Shown: positions 38,047 through 49,190, numbered from the stretch's first letter. The stretch: 55,939 nucleotides of DNA from a bacterium (GCA_024275575.1 JAJRYV010000034.1:1-55939), one strand, 5' to 3'. The notes: generated from the letters alone by a model not told the origin. Numbers and translations are program-made.

Positions 38047-38310
38047 TCAAGCCTGAACAGTTTTCTTGAAATCCGGATTATGCTGTTGCAAACCGAGCAA
38101 GCCGTCGATCGAAAGGTCTTCATCAACCAATGGTCAATGGCTTCCATAGCCTGAAGGAGAAATCTCAAATTTTAGCTTTTCCATCTCTGAAGCATTAGCC
38201 AATTTCACAGAAATTGACGAAAATTTAAATTTGTGTTCGTGCCCGTCAATTTTGATTCTAAGTTCGTCATCCCAAAATCGGACAGCTTCTATTTTATGAT
38301 ATTTCTTCAT
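38047..38310 (-). pseudogene. DUF2442 family gene with TGA in place of a conserved Trp codon
   Basis: 88 codons on the minus strand, with AAGGA 10 nt before the ATG. It reads MKKYHKIEAVRFWDDELRIK, then SVKLANASEMEKLKFEISPSGYGSH, stop (TGA at 38136-38134, codon 59), then PLVDEDLSIDGLLGLQQHNP to a normal TGA. The family motif is SPSGYGxHWPxxDEDLSxDGLL, so the stop replaces the Trp after His. DUF2442 proteins are small and are often found near toxin-antitoxin-like genes; no DUF4160 partner is visible here. It is either a recent nonsense mutation or a base error. Confidence 0.8.
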
Positions 38311-38487
38311 TTCTTATGTTCCTTCTGAAACCTTGTTTACCTCAGCTAAAAATAGAGCCCTGATCAGTGAAAGTCAAGCAACATCTAACCAGGTGAGGTA
38401 TAGAGCCAGTGTGGAAGCCCTCATAAACGCAGCAAAATATCAGTTAATTGAAACTTGAGAAAATGAGTCAGCAGCCTGAAAGTCGGC

Positions 38488-38829
38488 TCAAAATTGCATT
38501 TCAGGTGGGTCGGGAATCTGGTCGGTGTCAAAATAAACATCACCGTTTTTCACAACGACCTCAAAGGTGGGCAAATCACGACAGGCGGGTGGCTGCAATA
38601 CTTTTCCCGTGATGATGTCAAACAGGGCGCCATGTACCGGGCAGCCGATCACGTCGCCATTGCGGAAGCCTTTGGTCATTTGAATGCGCATGTGTGTACA
38701 GCGGTCTTCAAGGGCATAGACTTTATCTTTCAGCACATACAACGCAATTTTGCGACCTTTGACTTCAAATGAGTAACCCGTTACAGGGATATCCACAGTA
38801 GTCGTAACGAATAGCAGGTCTTTTTGCAC
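38488..38829 (-). CDS. Rieske [2Fe-2S] ferredoxin-type protein
   Basis: A 113-residue soluble protein made of one Rieske domain. The cluster ligands are Cys44 and His46 in CTHM and Cys63 and His66 in CPVHG. The sequence resembles NirD/BphA3-type small Rieske ferredoxins that carry electrons to oxygenases or reductases. It begins 4 bp after the adenosine deaminase stop and is the last gene of a long minus-strand run. No oxygenase is adjacent, so the partner is unknown. Confidence 0.92.
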   Translation of the reverse strand: MQKDLLFVTTTVDIPVTGYSFEVKGRKIALYVLKDKVYALEDRCTHMRIQMTKGFRNGDVIGCPVHGALFDIITGKVLQPPACRDLPTFEVVVKNGDVYFDTDQIPDPPEMQF

Positions 38830-38833
38830 CTGT

Positions 38834-39871
38834 TTAAAACTTTACATGTTTCAGCAGCTCAGCTTTGGCTTGCTGGTAGATTTCAACTTTTTCATCGAAA
38901 GGCAGAAAAACGCTTTTAAAGCCGTTCAAAATGGTTTTGGCGATCTGTGGATAGGTGAGTTTGAACGTCCGCACGGCCGTTAAATATTCATCGGTGATAG
39001 TGACGCCGCTCACCAGTGTGTTATCAGTACACAGACAGACACGCATATTTCGTTCAAGGTAGGTTTTAAACGGATGTTTTTCCAGGTTTTCGACGGTTTT
39101 TGTCTGTACGTTGCTGGTGAGGCAGATTTCCAGCGGAATGCGATGGTCGAGAACGTATTCGAGCAAATCATCATCTTCGATCAGTCGTGTGCCATGGCCG
39201 ATCCGGTGGGCGCCGCAATAATGGATCGCCTGGTGGATGCTTTCCGGGCCGAAAGCCTCGCCAGCATGTAAAGTTGCATTGATATTGTTATTGCGGACGA
39301 GATAAAAAGCCCGCACATGATCTTTTGCCGGATAATTATACTCGGCGCCGGCCAAATCGAAAGCGACGACCCCCCTGCGTTTATATTTCACCGTGAGTTC
39401 GGCCAATTTCAGGGAAGTATCGGGGTCAATGCTGCGGATGCCGCAGATGATGACCCCGGTACGAATATTGAAATGTTTTTCAGCTTCGTGCAAACCGTCG
39501 AGCACAGCGTCGACAATGGGTTCGAGTTTCATACCGCCATTTTGATGCAGAATGGGTGAATAGCGCACTTCCACGTAGCGCACATTTTCTTTAGCATTGT
39601 CTTCAGCCAATTCAAAGGCGACGCGTTTCAGGGATTCGTAATCCTGCATCACGCTGCAGGTGATGTCGAATTTCTCGAGGTATTTCGGCAGGTTATCCAC
39701 CTCGCCGTCAACTGTGAGATAGGTACGCAACTCTTCCACATCAAATGTGGGCAAGGCAATATTATTTTTTTTTGCGATGTCAACTACCGTTTCCGGCCGC
39801 AACGAACCATCGAGATGGATGTGAAGGTCCGTTTTTGGCAGGCCACGAACAAATTCGCGTGTTAGCTCCAT
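38834..39871 (-). CDS. Adenosine deaminase family protein
   Basis: A 345-residue cytosolic metal hydrolase. The N-terminal HIHLDGSLRPET (His17, His19) supplies two zinc ligands. HAGEAFGPESI carries the third His and the catalytic Glu, RIGHGTRL the catalytic His, and SNVQTKTVENLEKHP plus CTDNTLVSG the final Asp ligand. The Asp segment reads CTDNTLVSG, where the common form is NTDDP, a variant seen in some bacterial branches. It should convert adenosine (or a related aminopurine nucleoside) to inosine. It starts 18 bp after ccmF and 4 bp before the Rieske gene. Confidence 0.92.
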   Translation of the reverse strand: MELTREFVRGLPKTDLHIHLDGSLRPETVVDIAKKNNIALPTFDVEELRTYLTVDGEVDNLPKYLEKFDITCSVMQDYESLKRVAFELAEDNAKENVRYVEVRYSPILHQNGGMKLEPIVDAVLDGLHEAEKHFNIRTGVIICGIRSIDPDTSLKLAELTVKYKRRGVVAFDLAGAEYNYPAKDHVRAFYLVRNNNINATLHAGEAFGPESIHQAIHYCGAHRIGHGTRLIEDDDLLEYVLDHRIPLEICLTSNVQTKTVENLEKHPFKTYLERNMRVCLCTDNTLVSGVTITDEYLTAVRTFKLTYPQIAKTILNGFKSVFLPFDEKVEIYQQAKAELLKHVKF

Positions 39872-39889
39872 TTCAAAACCTGATTTAAA

Positions 39890-41887
<1,998 letters not shown>

Positions 41888-41915
41888 TTTTCTTCCTTTC
41901 CGGTCTTCAATATTA

Positions 41916-41943
41916 AAATGTCGTGGAATTCACCACGACATTT
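41916..41943. other. Perfect 11-bp hairpin between ccmE and ccmF
   Basis: AAATGTCGTGG (41916-41926) and CCACGACATTT (41933-41943) with a 6-nt loop. It is intercistronic within a minus-strand run and lacks a long T-run, so partial termination or mRNA stabilisation are both possible. Confidence 0.55.
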
Positions 41944-42015
41944 GATAAAATGCTGACTGATTAATAATTCAACTCCCCCGGGTAATAATTGCTTGAGAAA
42001 CGAACACCAACCAAC

Positions 42016-42423
42016 TCAATTGTATTCGGCCTCATATTTTGATGCACACTTGGTCATAATTTTGGTTGCCGCCATCGTTTCGTTGCCGATATATTTTCCT
42101 TCGATCAACACATCCTGATCCTCCTTGAAGGTATCGGGCAAGATGCCTTCATAGGTTACGGTGAGTTTCTGATCCGGAACCTGAATATCACGAATGACGA
42201 AAGTTACAGAAATCTTTGCATCGTTTTTCACAACAGAGCCTGGAATGACCCGTCCGCCAACGCGATAGCCACGGTTGGTTAATTCGCTTGCATTCTGGTC
42301 GATGACTTCTTTAACTGTATAATTATAGACCATCGTGTCGGAATCAAAACCGCCGATGAGCAATAGACACATAGCCAGTACAATGACGGCTAATCCAATA
42401 TAAAGTTTTTTATTTTTTACCAT
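42016..42423 (-). CDS. Cytochrome c-type heme chaperone CcmE, CxxxY variant
   Basis: A 135-residue membrane-anchored protein: one helix (about 7-25), then an OB-fold with YRVGGRVIPGSVV and LTVTYEGILPDTFKEDQDVLIEGKY. Near the C-terminus the heme-binding motif reads CASKY (Cys126, Tyr130). Proteobacterial CcmE has HxxxY and links heme through His; the Cys form is known from some archaea and sulfate reducers and is associated with a variant system that lacks CcmH. It passes heme to CcmF, encoded next. It lies 23 bp after rny on the same strand. Confidence 0.93.
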   Translation of the reverse strand: MVKNKKLYIGLAVIVLAMCLLLIGGFDSDTMVYNYTVKEVIDQNASELTNRGYRVGGRVIPGSVVKNDAKISVTFVIRDIQVPDQKLTVTYEGILPDTFKEDQDVLIEGKYIGNETMAATKIMTKCASKYEAEYN

Positions 42424-42446
42424 TTAAACCTCCGATCGATGTATGA

Positions 42447-43991
42447 TTAAGCGTAAGCAACTGCCTTGGTTTCCCGAATAACTGTAATTTTTACCTGCCC
42501 CGGATAATTGAGTTCATTTTGTATTTTTTTTGCGATATCACGTGAAAGCAAATCTGCCTGTGCATCGGTGATCGCCTCGGGTTGAACCATCACGCGCACT
42601 TCGCGGCCGGCGGAAATAGCAAATGATTTTTCAACGCCGTCAAAGGAATCCGCCAATTCCTCCAGGCTTTCGATGCGGCGCACATAACCTTCCAACGTAT
42701 CACGCCGGGCACCGGGTCGGCTGCCGCTGATGCCGTCAGCCGCCGCGACAAGTACGGAATACAGATTATCAGCAGGCACGTCTTCGTGATGCGAAACGAT
42801 GGCGTTGAGCACGTGTATATTTTCATGATAATTCGAACAAAGCTCATAGCCAAGTTGTGTATGTGTGCCTTCCTGACTCTGGCTCACCGCTTTGCCGATA
42901 TCATGCATCAACCCGGCACGGCGGGCAATTTTTGTATCCAGGCCAAGCTCGGAAGCCATGGCGCCGCACAGCAACGCTACTTCCTTACTGTGCATCAACA
43001 CGTTCTGCCCATAACTCGTGCGAAAATAAAGCCGGCCCAGAACACGAATCAAATCAGGATGGATTTTGCCGATCCCGACCGAAGCAACGACCTCGTTGCC
43101 GGCGCGCCAGATCGTTTTTTCAATCTCTGTTTCTGCATGTGCCAGCAAGTCTTCAATGCGCTGCGGATGAATTTTACCGTTGCCGATCAGTTTTTCCAGC
43201 GCTACACGGGCGATTTCCCGCTTTACCGGATCGAAGCAGGAAAGCACAACGGCTTCCGGCGTATCATCGACGATGAGCTTTACACCGGAAAGCTGCTCGA
43301 AGGACTTGATATTACGTCCGTCCTTGCCGATGATCCTGCCCTTGACATCCTCGCTGGGAAGCGAAACAACAGCAACCGCGGTTTCAGAGGCATATTCTAC
43401 AGCCGAGTTTTCGATGGCGTAGGTGATGATTTTTTTCGCCTCACGATAAGCCTTCGCTTTGGCGTCGTCGACGAGGTTTTTATAAATTTCAGCCGCTTCC
43501 TGCTTGTATTCGCGTTTCAGATTTTCCAGCAGTTTATCTTTTGCTTCTGCCAGAGAAAATGAAGTTACGCGGCTCAACTCTTCGTTTTGCTTTTTGATGA
43601 TGCGTGTTAATTCATGCTCTTTCGAACGCAACGCATCACGCTGCGAAGCAATCTCCTGGGTTTTCTGCACAACCGTGTTTTCACGCTGTTTCAAAGCTTC
43701 GTCTTTACGGTTGAATTCCTTCATGCGCACATTTAACTTATTTTCAGTATCATCCATGGATGCGGCTTTGGCCTTCAGCTCATTTTCCTGCTTGTCCCGA
43801 ATTTTGAACCATTCTTCTTTTTCCCGCAGGATGATTTTGTGCTTCTCGCGTTCAGCGGATTTTCGCGCGCCCTTGAGTATATCATCGGCAGTTTGTCTCG
43901 CGGTTTTCATGCGGATTTGCAACACGAGGAAAGCCGTCAAAAAACCGATGATCAGGCCGCCAAGTCCCATATAAATACTAATATTTTCCAT
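42447..43991 (-). CDS. Ribonuclease Y
   Basis: A 514-residue membrane-anchored endoribonuclease. The N-terminal helix (about 5-25) is followed by a long coiled-coil (about 30-190). The KH domain carries GRIIGKDGRNIKSFEQLSGV near residue 215, and the HD domain carries LMHDIGKAV near 365 plus HHEDVPADNLYSVLVAAADG. It starts bulk mRNA decay in many bacteria that lack RNase E. It is located between a small hypothetical gene and ccmE in a long minus-strand run. Length and layout match the family throughout. Confidence 0.97.
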   Translation of the reverse strand: MENISIYMGLGGLIIGFLTAFLVLQIRMKTARQTADDILKGARKSAEREKHKIILREKEEWFKIRDKQENELKAKAASMDDTENKLNVRMKEFNRKDEALKQRENTVVQKTQEIASQRDALRSKEHELTRIIKKQNEELSRVTSFSLAEAKDKLLENLKREYKQEAAEIYKNLVDDAKAKAYREAKKIITYAIENSAVEYASETAVAVVSLPSEDVKGRIIGKDGRNIKSFEQLSGVKLIVDDTPEAVVLSCFDPVKREIARVALEKLIGNGKIHPQRIEDLLAHAETEIEKTIWRAGNEVVASVGIGKIHPDLIRVLGRLYFRTSYGQNVLMHSKEVALLCGAMASELGLDTKIARRAGLMHDIGKAVSQSQEGTHTQLGYELCSNYHENIHVLNAIVSHHEDVPADNLYSVLVAAADGISGSRPGARRDTLEGYVRRIESLEELADSFDGVEKSFAISAGREVRVMVQPEAITDAQADLLSRDIAKKIQNELNYPGQVKITVIRETKAVAYA

Positions 43992-44059
43992 GATGATCTA
44001 TTTTCTCTCATTTTCCGGGTCGGAGTAAATCCCTACTCAGATAAAGCCCTGTTGTAACA

Positions 44060-44455
44060 TCAGGTTCTGGATTCCGCCTGATTAAAATATTTCATAATCT
44101 GGCGGGCGATAATATCGAGATTCGCTTTGATTTTTTTTCCGGCACATTCCGGATTCGACCAGATGCATTCCACACCTTTACAATAATCAATTCGTAAATC
44201 GCAGCCCTGCATCTTCTGATATTTGGCAGAGGAAACCATTTTTTTTGTCACCTCATCCCGACGAAATTCGTGAGATTGGGTGCGGCTGTGAATGGCCAGC
44301 ATTGTATCCCAGAGAAAATCATGCGTCTCGACCAGTTCCGCCGTATTTAATGTCTCAAAAAAAGGTAACAATGATTGCCGGTTGATCAAACGAATGATGA
44401 TCTCCAGTTTCTGCCCGAAATATAAACCTTTTTTCTTCTGATCCACCTCTACCAT
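44060..44455 (-). CDS. Hypothetical Cys-containing protein
   Basis: A 131-residue soluble protein I do not recognise. It is mostly helical. Residues about 83-105 hold four Cys within 22 residues (GCDLRIDYCKGVECIWSNPEC), a possible metal site. AAAGGA lies 11 nt before the ATG. It stands 69 bp upstream of rny on the same strand and 110 bp after an acyl-CoA dehydrogenase gene. Synteny with rny is the only hint of a role. It seems to be a real gene because of its start signal and balanced composition. Confidence 0.65.
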   Translation of the reverse strand: MVEVDQKKKGLYFGQKLEIIIRLINRQSLLPFFETLNTAELVETHDFLWDTMLAIHSRTQSHEFRRDEVTKKMVSSAKYQKMQGCDLRIDYCKGVECIWSNPECAGKKIKANLDIIARQIMKYFNQAESRT

Positions 44456-44564
44456 TCTATAAAATCCTTTTATAAATGTAGGGATATTTAAACGATATTA
44501 AAATGACTAAATTTAAAACTTTCTTTTCCAATTCAAAAAAAATTAATTATTTCCGGCTATTTAA

Positions 44565-45731
44565 TTACTGGAACGCGCTAATGCCGGTTACAGCTTGCCC
44601 AAGTACCAGTGTATGAATTTCATGCGTCCCTTCATAAGTTTTAACCGTCTCGAGATTAGCGGCATGGCGCATGCATACATAATCATCCATGATGCCGTTG
44701 GCACCCAGTATTTCCCGGCTTGTGCGGGCGATCTTCAACGCCTGATAACAATTGTTACGTTTCGCAAGGCTCACCTGAGCATGGTGCAATTTACCGGCGT
44801 CTTTCAAACGCCCGAGTTGAACGAGCAGCAATTGCATTTTAGTGATCTCCGTCAGCATTTCAGCAAATTTGTGTTGAGTCAATTGAAATCCGGCAACAGG
44901 TTTATCGAACATAATTCGTCCTTTGGCATATTCCAGCGATTCGTGAAAACAGGCGAGCGCCGCACCCATCACCCCCCAGGCAATGCCGTAGCGTGCCTGC
45001 GTCAGACATGAGAGTGGTGATTTCAAACCATTGGATTTCGGCAGCAATGCATCCTCGGGAATGAGACAATCGTCGAGTAATATCTCAGAAGTATCCGAAG
45101 CACGCAGGGACAATTTGCCGTGCATCGGTTTCGTAGCATAACCCGGCGTTCCTTTTTCGATAAGAAAACCGCGCACAACGCCATCGAGTTTTGCCCAGAC
45201 AATAGCGACATCGGCCAGGGAAGCATTGGTGATCCACATTTTGCGGCCATTCAATTTATAACCACCGTCCACTTTTTCTGCACGTGTGATCATACCGCCA
45301 GGGTCCGAGCCGTAATCCGGTTCTGTCAGCCCGAAACAACCGATAAACTCACCGGCAGCGAGTTTCGGTAGATATTTTTGCTTTTGCTCATCGGAGCCAA
45401 AGGTATAAATCGGATACATCACCAGGGCGCCCTGGACGCTGACAAAACTGCGGATACCGCTATCGCAGTACTCCAATTCGGTCATGATTAAACCGTACGC
45501 GACATTATTCAGACCTGCGCAATTATAACCCTGCAAAGTTGAGCCGAGCAACCCCAGATCGCCAAACGGCCTGATCAATTGTTGCGGGAACTCTCCATTA
45601 CGATAATAATCGCGAATAATCGGCTGCACTTCATTGCTGACAAACTCACGCACACTCTCCCTGACCTGCTGTTCTTCATCGGACAACAAACTGTTAAAAT
45701 CGAGAAAATCGTACACGTTTGGCGTTTGCAA
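44565..45731 (-). CDS. Acyl-CoA dehydrogenase, glutaryl-CoA dehydrogenase-like
   Basis: A 388-residue flavoenzyme of standard length. CFGLTEPDYGSDPGGM and KMWITNASLADVAIVWAK are the family signatures, LRASDTSEILLDDC is the substrate-loop region, and the catalytic Glu is in TYEGTHEIHTLVLG near residue 374. The pattern LTEPDYGSDPG and ASDTSEI with a final THEIH is that of glutaryl-CoA dehydrogenases, which oxidise and decarboxylate glutaryl-CoA to crotonyl-CoA. Electrons would go to ETF. It follows miaB by 47 bp. Substrate identity is inferred from family resemblance. Confidence 0.9.
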   Translation of the reverse strand: MQTPNVYDFLDFNSLLSDEEQQVRESVREFVSNEVQPIIRDYYRNGEFPQQLIRPFGDLGLLGSTLQGYNCAGLNNVAYGLIMTELEYCDSGIRSFVSVQGALVMYPIYTFGSDEQKQKYLPKLAAGEFIGCFGLTEPDYGSDPGGMITRAEKVDGGYKLNGRKMWITNASLADVAIVWAKLDGVVRGFLIEKGTPGYATKPMHGKLSLRASDTSEILLDDCLIPEDALLPKSNGLKSPLSCLTQARYGIAWGVMGAALACFHESLEYAKGRIMFDKPVAGFQLTQHKFAEMLTEITKMQLLLVQLGRLKDAGKLHHAQVSLAKRNNCYQALKIARTSREILGANGIMDDYVCMRHAANLETVKTYEGTHEIHTLVLGQAVTGISAFQ

Positions 45732-45778
45732 TTTTTACCTCAATTTAAAATGAAAATCCGTTTCCAGCGCGATCGTCC

Positions 45779-47125
45779 TCAGCGCGATAACGATAGAATA
45801 TTCGATGATTTTGGCACGACATTCACGGCGCGCCCGATCAACGTATTGGTCGTTGCGCTGGTGATTTCAACAGTAACGAAATCACCTGGGTTTTTTCCTG
45901 TTGCGGCGAAAACCACGCCTTTATTTTGGTCGGTTCTGCCCAGCCACTCATTTGCATCTTTCTTGCTCCGGTGCTCGATGAGCACTTCCACTTTTTTGCC
46001 GATTTCAGTCTGGTTGATCTCTTTGGAAATTTGCCGCTGCAAATCGTTTAGCCGTACGATGCGTTCAGTTTTTGCCGCTTCGGGCACATCATCGGCAAAT
46101 TTGCGGGAAGCGATGGTATTTTTACGCTCACTATATTTAAAAATAAAAGCGGAATCAAAACGAACTTTTTCCATAACGTCGAAAGTGTCTTCAAAATCAG
46201 CATCGCTTTCTCCGGAAAAACCGACGATGATATCGGTCGTCAGCGCAACACCAGGAATAATCATGCGAATTTCATCGACCAAATCATAAAATTCTTCCTT
46301 CGTATAGGTACGATTCATGCGTTTCAGCACAGTATTATTACCGGCTTGCAACGGCAGATGAATCTGCTTGCACAAGCTCGGATTTTCTGCGATAACATGC
46401 AACAATTTTCGCGGGAAATCTTTAGGGTGTGGAGAAGTAAAACGGATGCGCGGGATATTGCTTTTCGTCGCCAGGGTGTGCATAAGATCGGCAAAATCAT
46501 CATCACCGGAATGGTACGAATTCACGTTCTGGCCGAGGATGGTAACCTGTTTAAATCCTTCACTTTCGATTCTGTACGCCTCATTGAGCACGCTTTCAAC
46601 ACTGCGGCTGCGTTCCCGGCCGCGCGTATAGGGCACGACGCAAAACGTACAGAAGTTATCGCAGCCGCGCATGATAGCAACCCAGGCGTTGATGCCGGCA
46701 ATTCTTTTCGGGGTAATATCTGCATAGGTTTCGAACTCCGAAAGGGCAAAATCAAAACCGTGATTATTATTTTCATAAACGGCTGTCAGCAGATTGGGCA
46801 ATTTTTTGTAGCTATCCGGCCCGGCGACTACGTCCACCGTCGGTGACCGCTCAGCCAGAGTTTTGCGCAGGCTTTGCGCCATGCAGCCGAGCACACCGAC
46901 GACTTCGATTTCGCCCCGCTTTTTCATGCCTTTGAGTTCGTCGAGGCGATGGTAAATTTTCTGATGCGCATTTTCCCGCACCGCGCAGGTGTTCATCAAA
47001 ACAATCTGTGCCAAATCGATCGAGGGAACGAATTGATATTGACTGGCAGTCAGAATTGAACGAACGAGCTCGGAATCATATTCATTCATCTGGCAACCAT
47101 AGGTTTCAAGATATATATTTTTCAT
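45779..47125 (-). CDS. tRNA-2-methylthio-N6-dimethylallyladenosine synthase MiaB
   Basis: A 448-residue radical-SAM methylthiotransferase. The N-terminal UPF0004 domain has Cys11, Cys47 and Cys81, ligands of the auxiliary [4Fe-4S] cluster. The radical SAM motif is CDNFCTFC (Cys155, 159, 162), followed by VVPYTRGRERSRS. The C-terminus carries a TRAM domain. It adds a methylthio group to i6A37 of tRNAs that read UNN codons. CAVRENAHQKIYHRL after the second Cys is MiaB-specific. It starts 2 bp after the stop of mtaB, so the two paralogues are translationally coupled. Confidence 0.97.
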   Translation of the reverse strand: MKNIYLETYGCQMNEYDSELVRSILTASQYQFVPSIDLAQIVLMNTCAVRENAHQKIYHRLDELKGMKKRGEIEVVGVLGCMAQSLRKTLAERSPTVDVVAGPDSYKKLPNLLTAVYENNNHGFDFALSEFETYADITPKRIAGINAWVAIMRGCDNFCTFCVVPYTRGRERSRSVESVLNEAYRIESEGFKQVTILGQNVNSYHSGDDDFADLMHTLATKSNIPRIRFTSPHPKDFPRKLLHVIAENPSLCKQIHLPLQAGNNTVLKRMNRTYTKEEFYDLVDEIRMIIPGVALTTDIIVGFSGESDADFEDTFDVMEKVRFDSAFIFKYSERKNTIASRKFADDVPEAAKTERIVRLNDLQRQISKEINQTEIGKKVEVLIEHRSKKDANEWLGRTDQNKGVVFAATGKNPGDFVTVEITSATTNTLIGRAVNVVPKSSNILSLSR

Positions 47126-47127
47126 TA

Positions 47128-48495
47128 TTATTGGCTCATTTCCGCTGTGTTTTCACAGGTCGTCTTCGTTGCTTCGGCAAATGCCTTATTCGCATCATTT
47201 TTCACAATACCGACGGCAAACCCGTCGCATACATCGTTAATTTCAACCTGAACCAGTTCGTTTCGCTGCAATTTTTGGCCATTTTCGATACGCACTTTAA
47301 CATAATTGTCTGAATAACCGAGCCATGTGGCGGCACCATCCATTTCTTCAGTTAATACACGCAAGGTTTTGCCGACAAACCTGCGGTAAAAAGCATCTTT
47401 TTTCTGTTCGGAAATATCATGTAAAATCCGACTGCGTTCTTTTTTAATTTTCGTCTCAACACGGCCTTTGATATGCGCAGTCGCCGTGCCTTTTCTATCG
47501 GAATAATTAAAAATGTGCGCATAAACGAGTGGCGAATCCTGCATTATTACGCAGGATTGTGTGAAGTCATCCTCCGTTTCCGTCGGGAACCCGACGATCA
47601 GATCCGTCGCCAGCATTATCTGTGGAACTTTTGCCGCGCCATCTTCAATGAAGCTGCGAAATTCGCTGCTGTTGTAATGCCGCTTCATGGCCAGGAGCAC
47701 AGCGTCGGAACCGCTTTGCAACGGCAAGTGCAGGTGCGGGCAAAGCTTGTCGTTTTCCGCCATCAGCTCAAAGACTTCACTGGTCAGCGTCGCCGGCTCG
47801 ATGCTGCTGATGCGCAGCCGTTCCAGCGCCGGAATCTGCAGCAGCATTTTCACCACATCGATAAAGAATTTATTCTCAAAATTATAAGTCCCGATGTTTA
47901 CACCGGTGATGACGATTTCCTTGTAACCGGCGGCGGACAACCGCTGTGCTTCCCGCTGAATATCCTCAAATCTCCGGCTGCGGGCACGCCCGCGAGCAAA
48001 TGGCACGACGCAGAAACTGCACATGAAATTGCAGCCGTCTTGAATTTTTAGATTAGCACGTGTGGTTGGGAGTTCGGTGCCGGTGGCTTCGATGGTAAAA
48101 GGTTTGCGGGACATTTTGTTGAGTACGACGACCGGTTCGGGGCGTTTTGCCGGTTCATCGATGTATTGCAGCACTTTCATTTTGTCCTGCGAACCGATGA
48201 TCAAATCGATCCCAGGAATTTTTTTGAGGGATTCAGCAGCCGTTTGCGAATAGCAGCCGACGACGGCGATAAACGTGTCTGCATTGCGCCGCAATACCTG
48301 CCGCACCAATCGCCGGCAGCGGGCGTCGGCCTGCTCGGTGACGGTACAGGAATTGATCACGCAGATATCAGCATGTTTGTTGATATCGGTGATTTCAAAA
48401 TCTGCGGCGCGAAATGTCGTGCTGATGAGGGCGGTTTCAGCCTGGTTGAGGCGACAACCGAATGTATAAAATGAAGCTCTCAGACCTGTTTTCAA
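47128..48495 (-). CDS. tRNA t6A37 methylthiotransferase MtaB
   Basis: A 455-residue radical-SAM methylthiotransferase, paralogue of the adjacent MiaB. N-terminal Cys14, Cys50 and Cys81 bind the auxiliary cluster; the SAM motif is CNFMCSFC (Cys155, 159, 162). TFGCRLNQAET and CTVTEQADARCRRLVRQ are typical of the MtaB/YqeV subgroup. It converts t6A37 to ms2t6A37 in tRNAs reading ANN codons. The C-terminal TRAM-like region is present. It is the first gene of the mtaB-miaB pair; a hairpin lies 47 bp upstream. Confidence 0.95.
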   Translation of the reverse strand: MKTGLRASFYTFGCRLNQAETALISTTFRAADFEITDINKHADICVINSCTVTEQADARCRRLVRQVLRRNADTFIAVVGCYSQTAAESLKKIPGIDLIIGSQDKMKVLQYIDEPAKRPEPVVVLNKMSRKPFTIEATGTELPTTRANLKIQDGCNFMCSFCVVPFARGRARSRRFEDIQREAQRLSAAGYKEIVITGVNIGTYNFENKFFIDVVKMLLQIPALERLRISSIEPATLTSEVFELMAENDKLCPHLHLPLQSGSDAVLLAMKRHYNSSEFRSFIEDGAAKVPQIMLATDLIVGFPTETEDDFTQSCVIMQDSPLVYAHIFNYSDRKGTATAHIKGRVETKIKKERSRILHDISEQKKDAFYRRFVGKTLRVLTEEMDGAATWLGYSDNYVKVRIENGQKLQRNELVQVEINDVCDGFAVGIVKNDANKAFAEATKTTCENTAEMSQ

Positions 48496-48541
48496 CTGTA
48501 TATTTTCTTTTAAAAAAAGTCAAATGAATGCAGATAAAAAG

Positions 48542-48563
48542 AAAGTGGCCATGCAGCCACTCG
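48542..48563 (-). terminator. Hairpin upstream of mtaB
   Basis: AGTGGC and GCCACT arms (48544-48549, 48556-48561) followed on the minus strand by TTTCTTTTT. It lies 145 bp downstream of the GAF-like gene and probably ends that transcript. Confidence 0.5.
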
Positions 48564-48707
48564 TTTTGTAATATAGTCAATATATTGATTTCTGTCAAGA
48601 GGGAGGTTGTGTTAAGGCAGGTAAAAATGGCAAAAACAATCAACAGTTAAGGTGTTAATTTTCCAACATATAAAAGCAAACACAAAAGCGGCGTCAGCAT
48701 TCAGCCG

Positions 48708-49190
48708 TTACGTGACCGGGGCTACTGAAAAAACGGTTGGGTGAAAATATTGGGATAATTCCTTTGCGCATTCTTTCAGTAGCCGCACCTCGGCCGGGGC
48801 AAAATAAGCACCGATATTTTTTTCAGCATGTAAAAAACCGACGACGTTTTCTTCACAGCGGATGGGGATTAAAAATTCCGGCCGCGCTTTGTATGCTGAG
48901 CTCACACTTCTGTTTTTTTTGTATTTGCTTGGAACGATGGTGACCTGCTTTTTCACGTTCGCAGAAAGGATGTGAATCTTTTTCTGTTCATAAGGCGCAT
49001 GAGTATTCTTGCGATTTGTGATCATGATTGCATCATCGAGTTCATCGCCGGTGCGACGAAAAATAGATAAACACGAGAGATCGTTTATCGCCACGAGATA
49101 CCCGGCGATTTCATCCAGTTTCACAAACAGCCCGGAACTTGAACTCAATATTTCTTTTATTTTTGTCAAATGCTTCTCTACAAACGCCAC
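48708..49190 (-). CDS. GAF-like domain protein
   Basis: About 160 residues from the GTG at 49190, which has GAGG 7-8 nt upstream; TTG codons up to 49229 could extend it. The N-terminal 25 residues are helical. The middle has CLSIFRRTGDELDDAIMITN and the strand ARPEFLIPIRCEENVVGFLHAE, followed by YFAPAEVRLLKECAKELSQYF, the strand-helix ending of GAF sensor domains. No output domain is attached. It may bind a small ligand or act as a partner to a separate kinase or regulator. It is monocistronic. Confidence 0.65.
   Translation of the reverse strand: MAFVEKHLTKIKEILSSSSGLFVKLDEIAGYLVAINDLSCLSIFRRTGDELDDAIMITNRKNTHAPYEQKKIHILSANVKKQVTIVPSKYKKNRSVSSAYKARPEFLIPIRCEENVVGFLHAEKNIGAYFAPAEVRLLKECAKELSQYFHPTVFSVAPVT

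Noticed and set aside
38134-38136. TGA read as Trp (altered genetic code or selenocysteine)
   Set aside because: TGA serves as the normal stop of other genes here, and no SECIS-like hairpin is evident.
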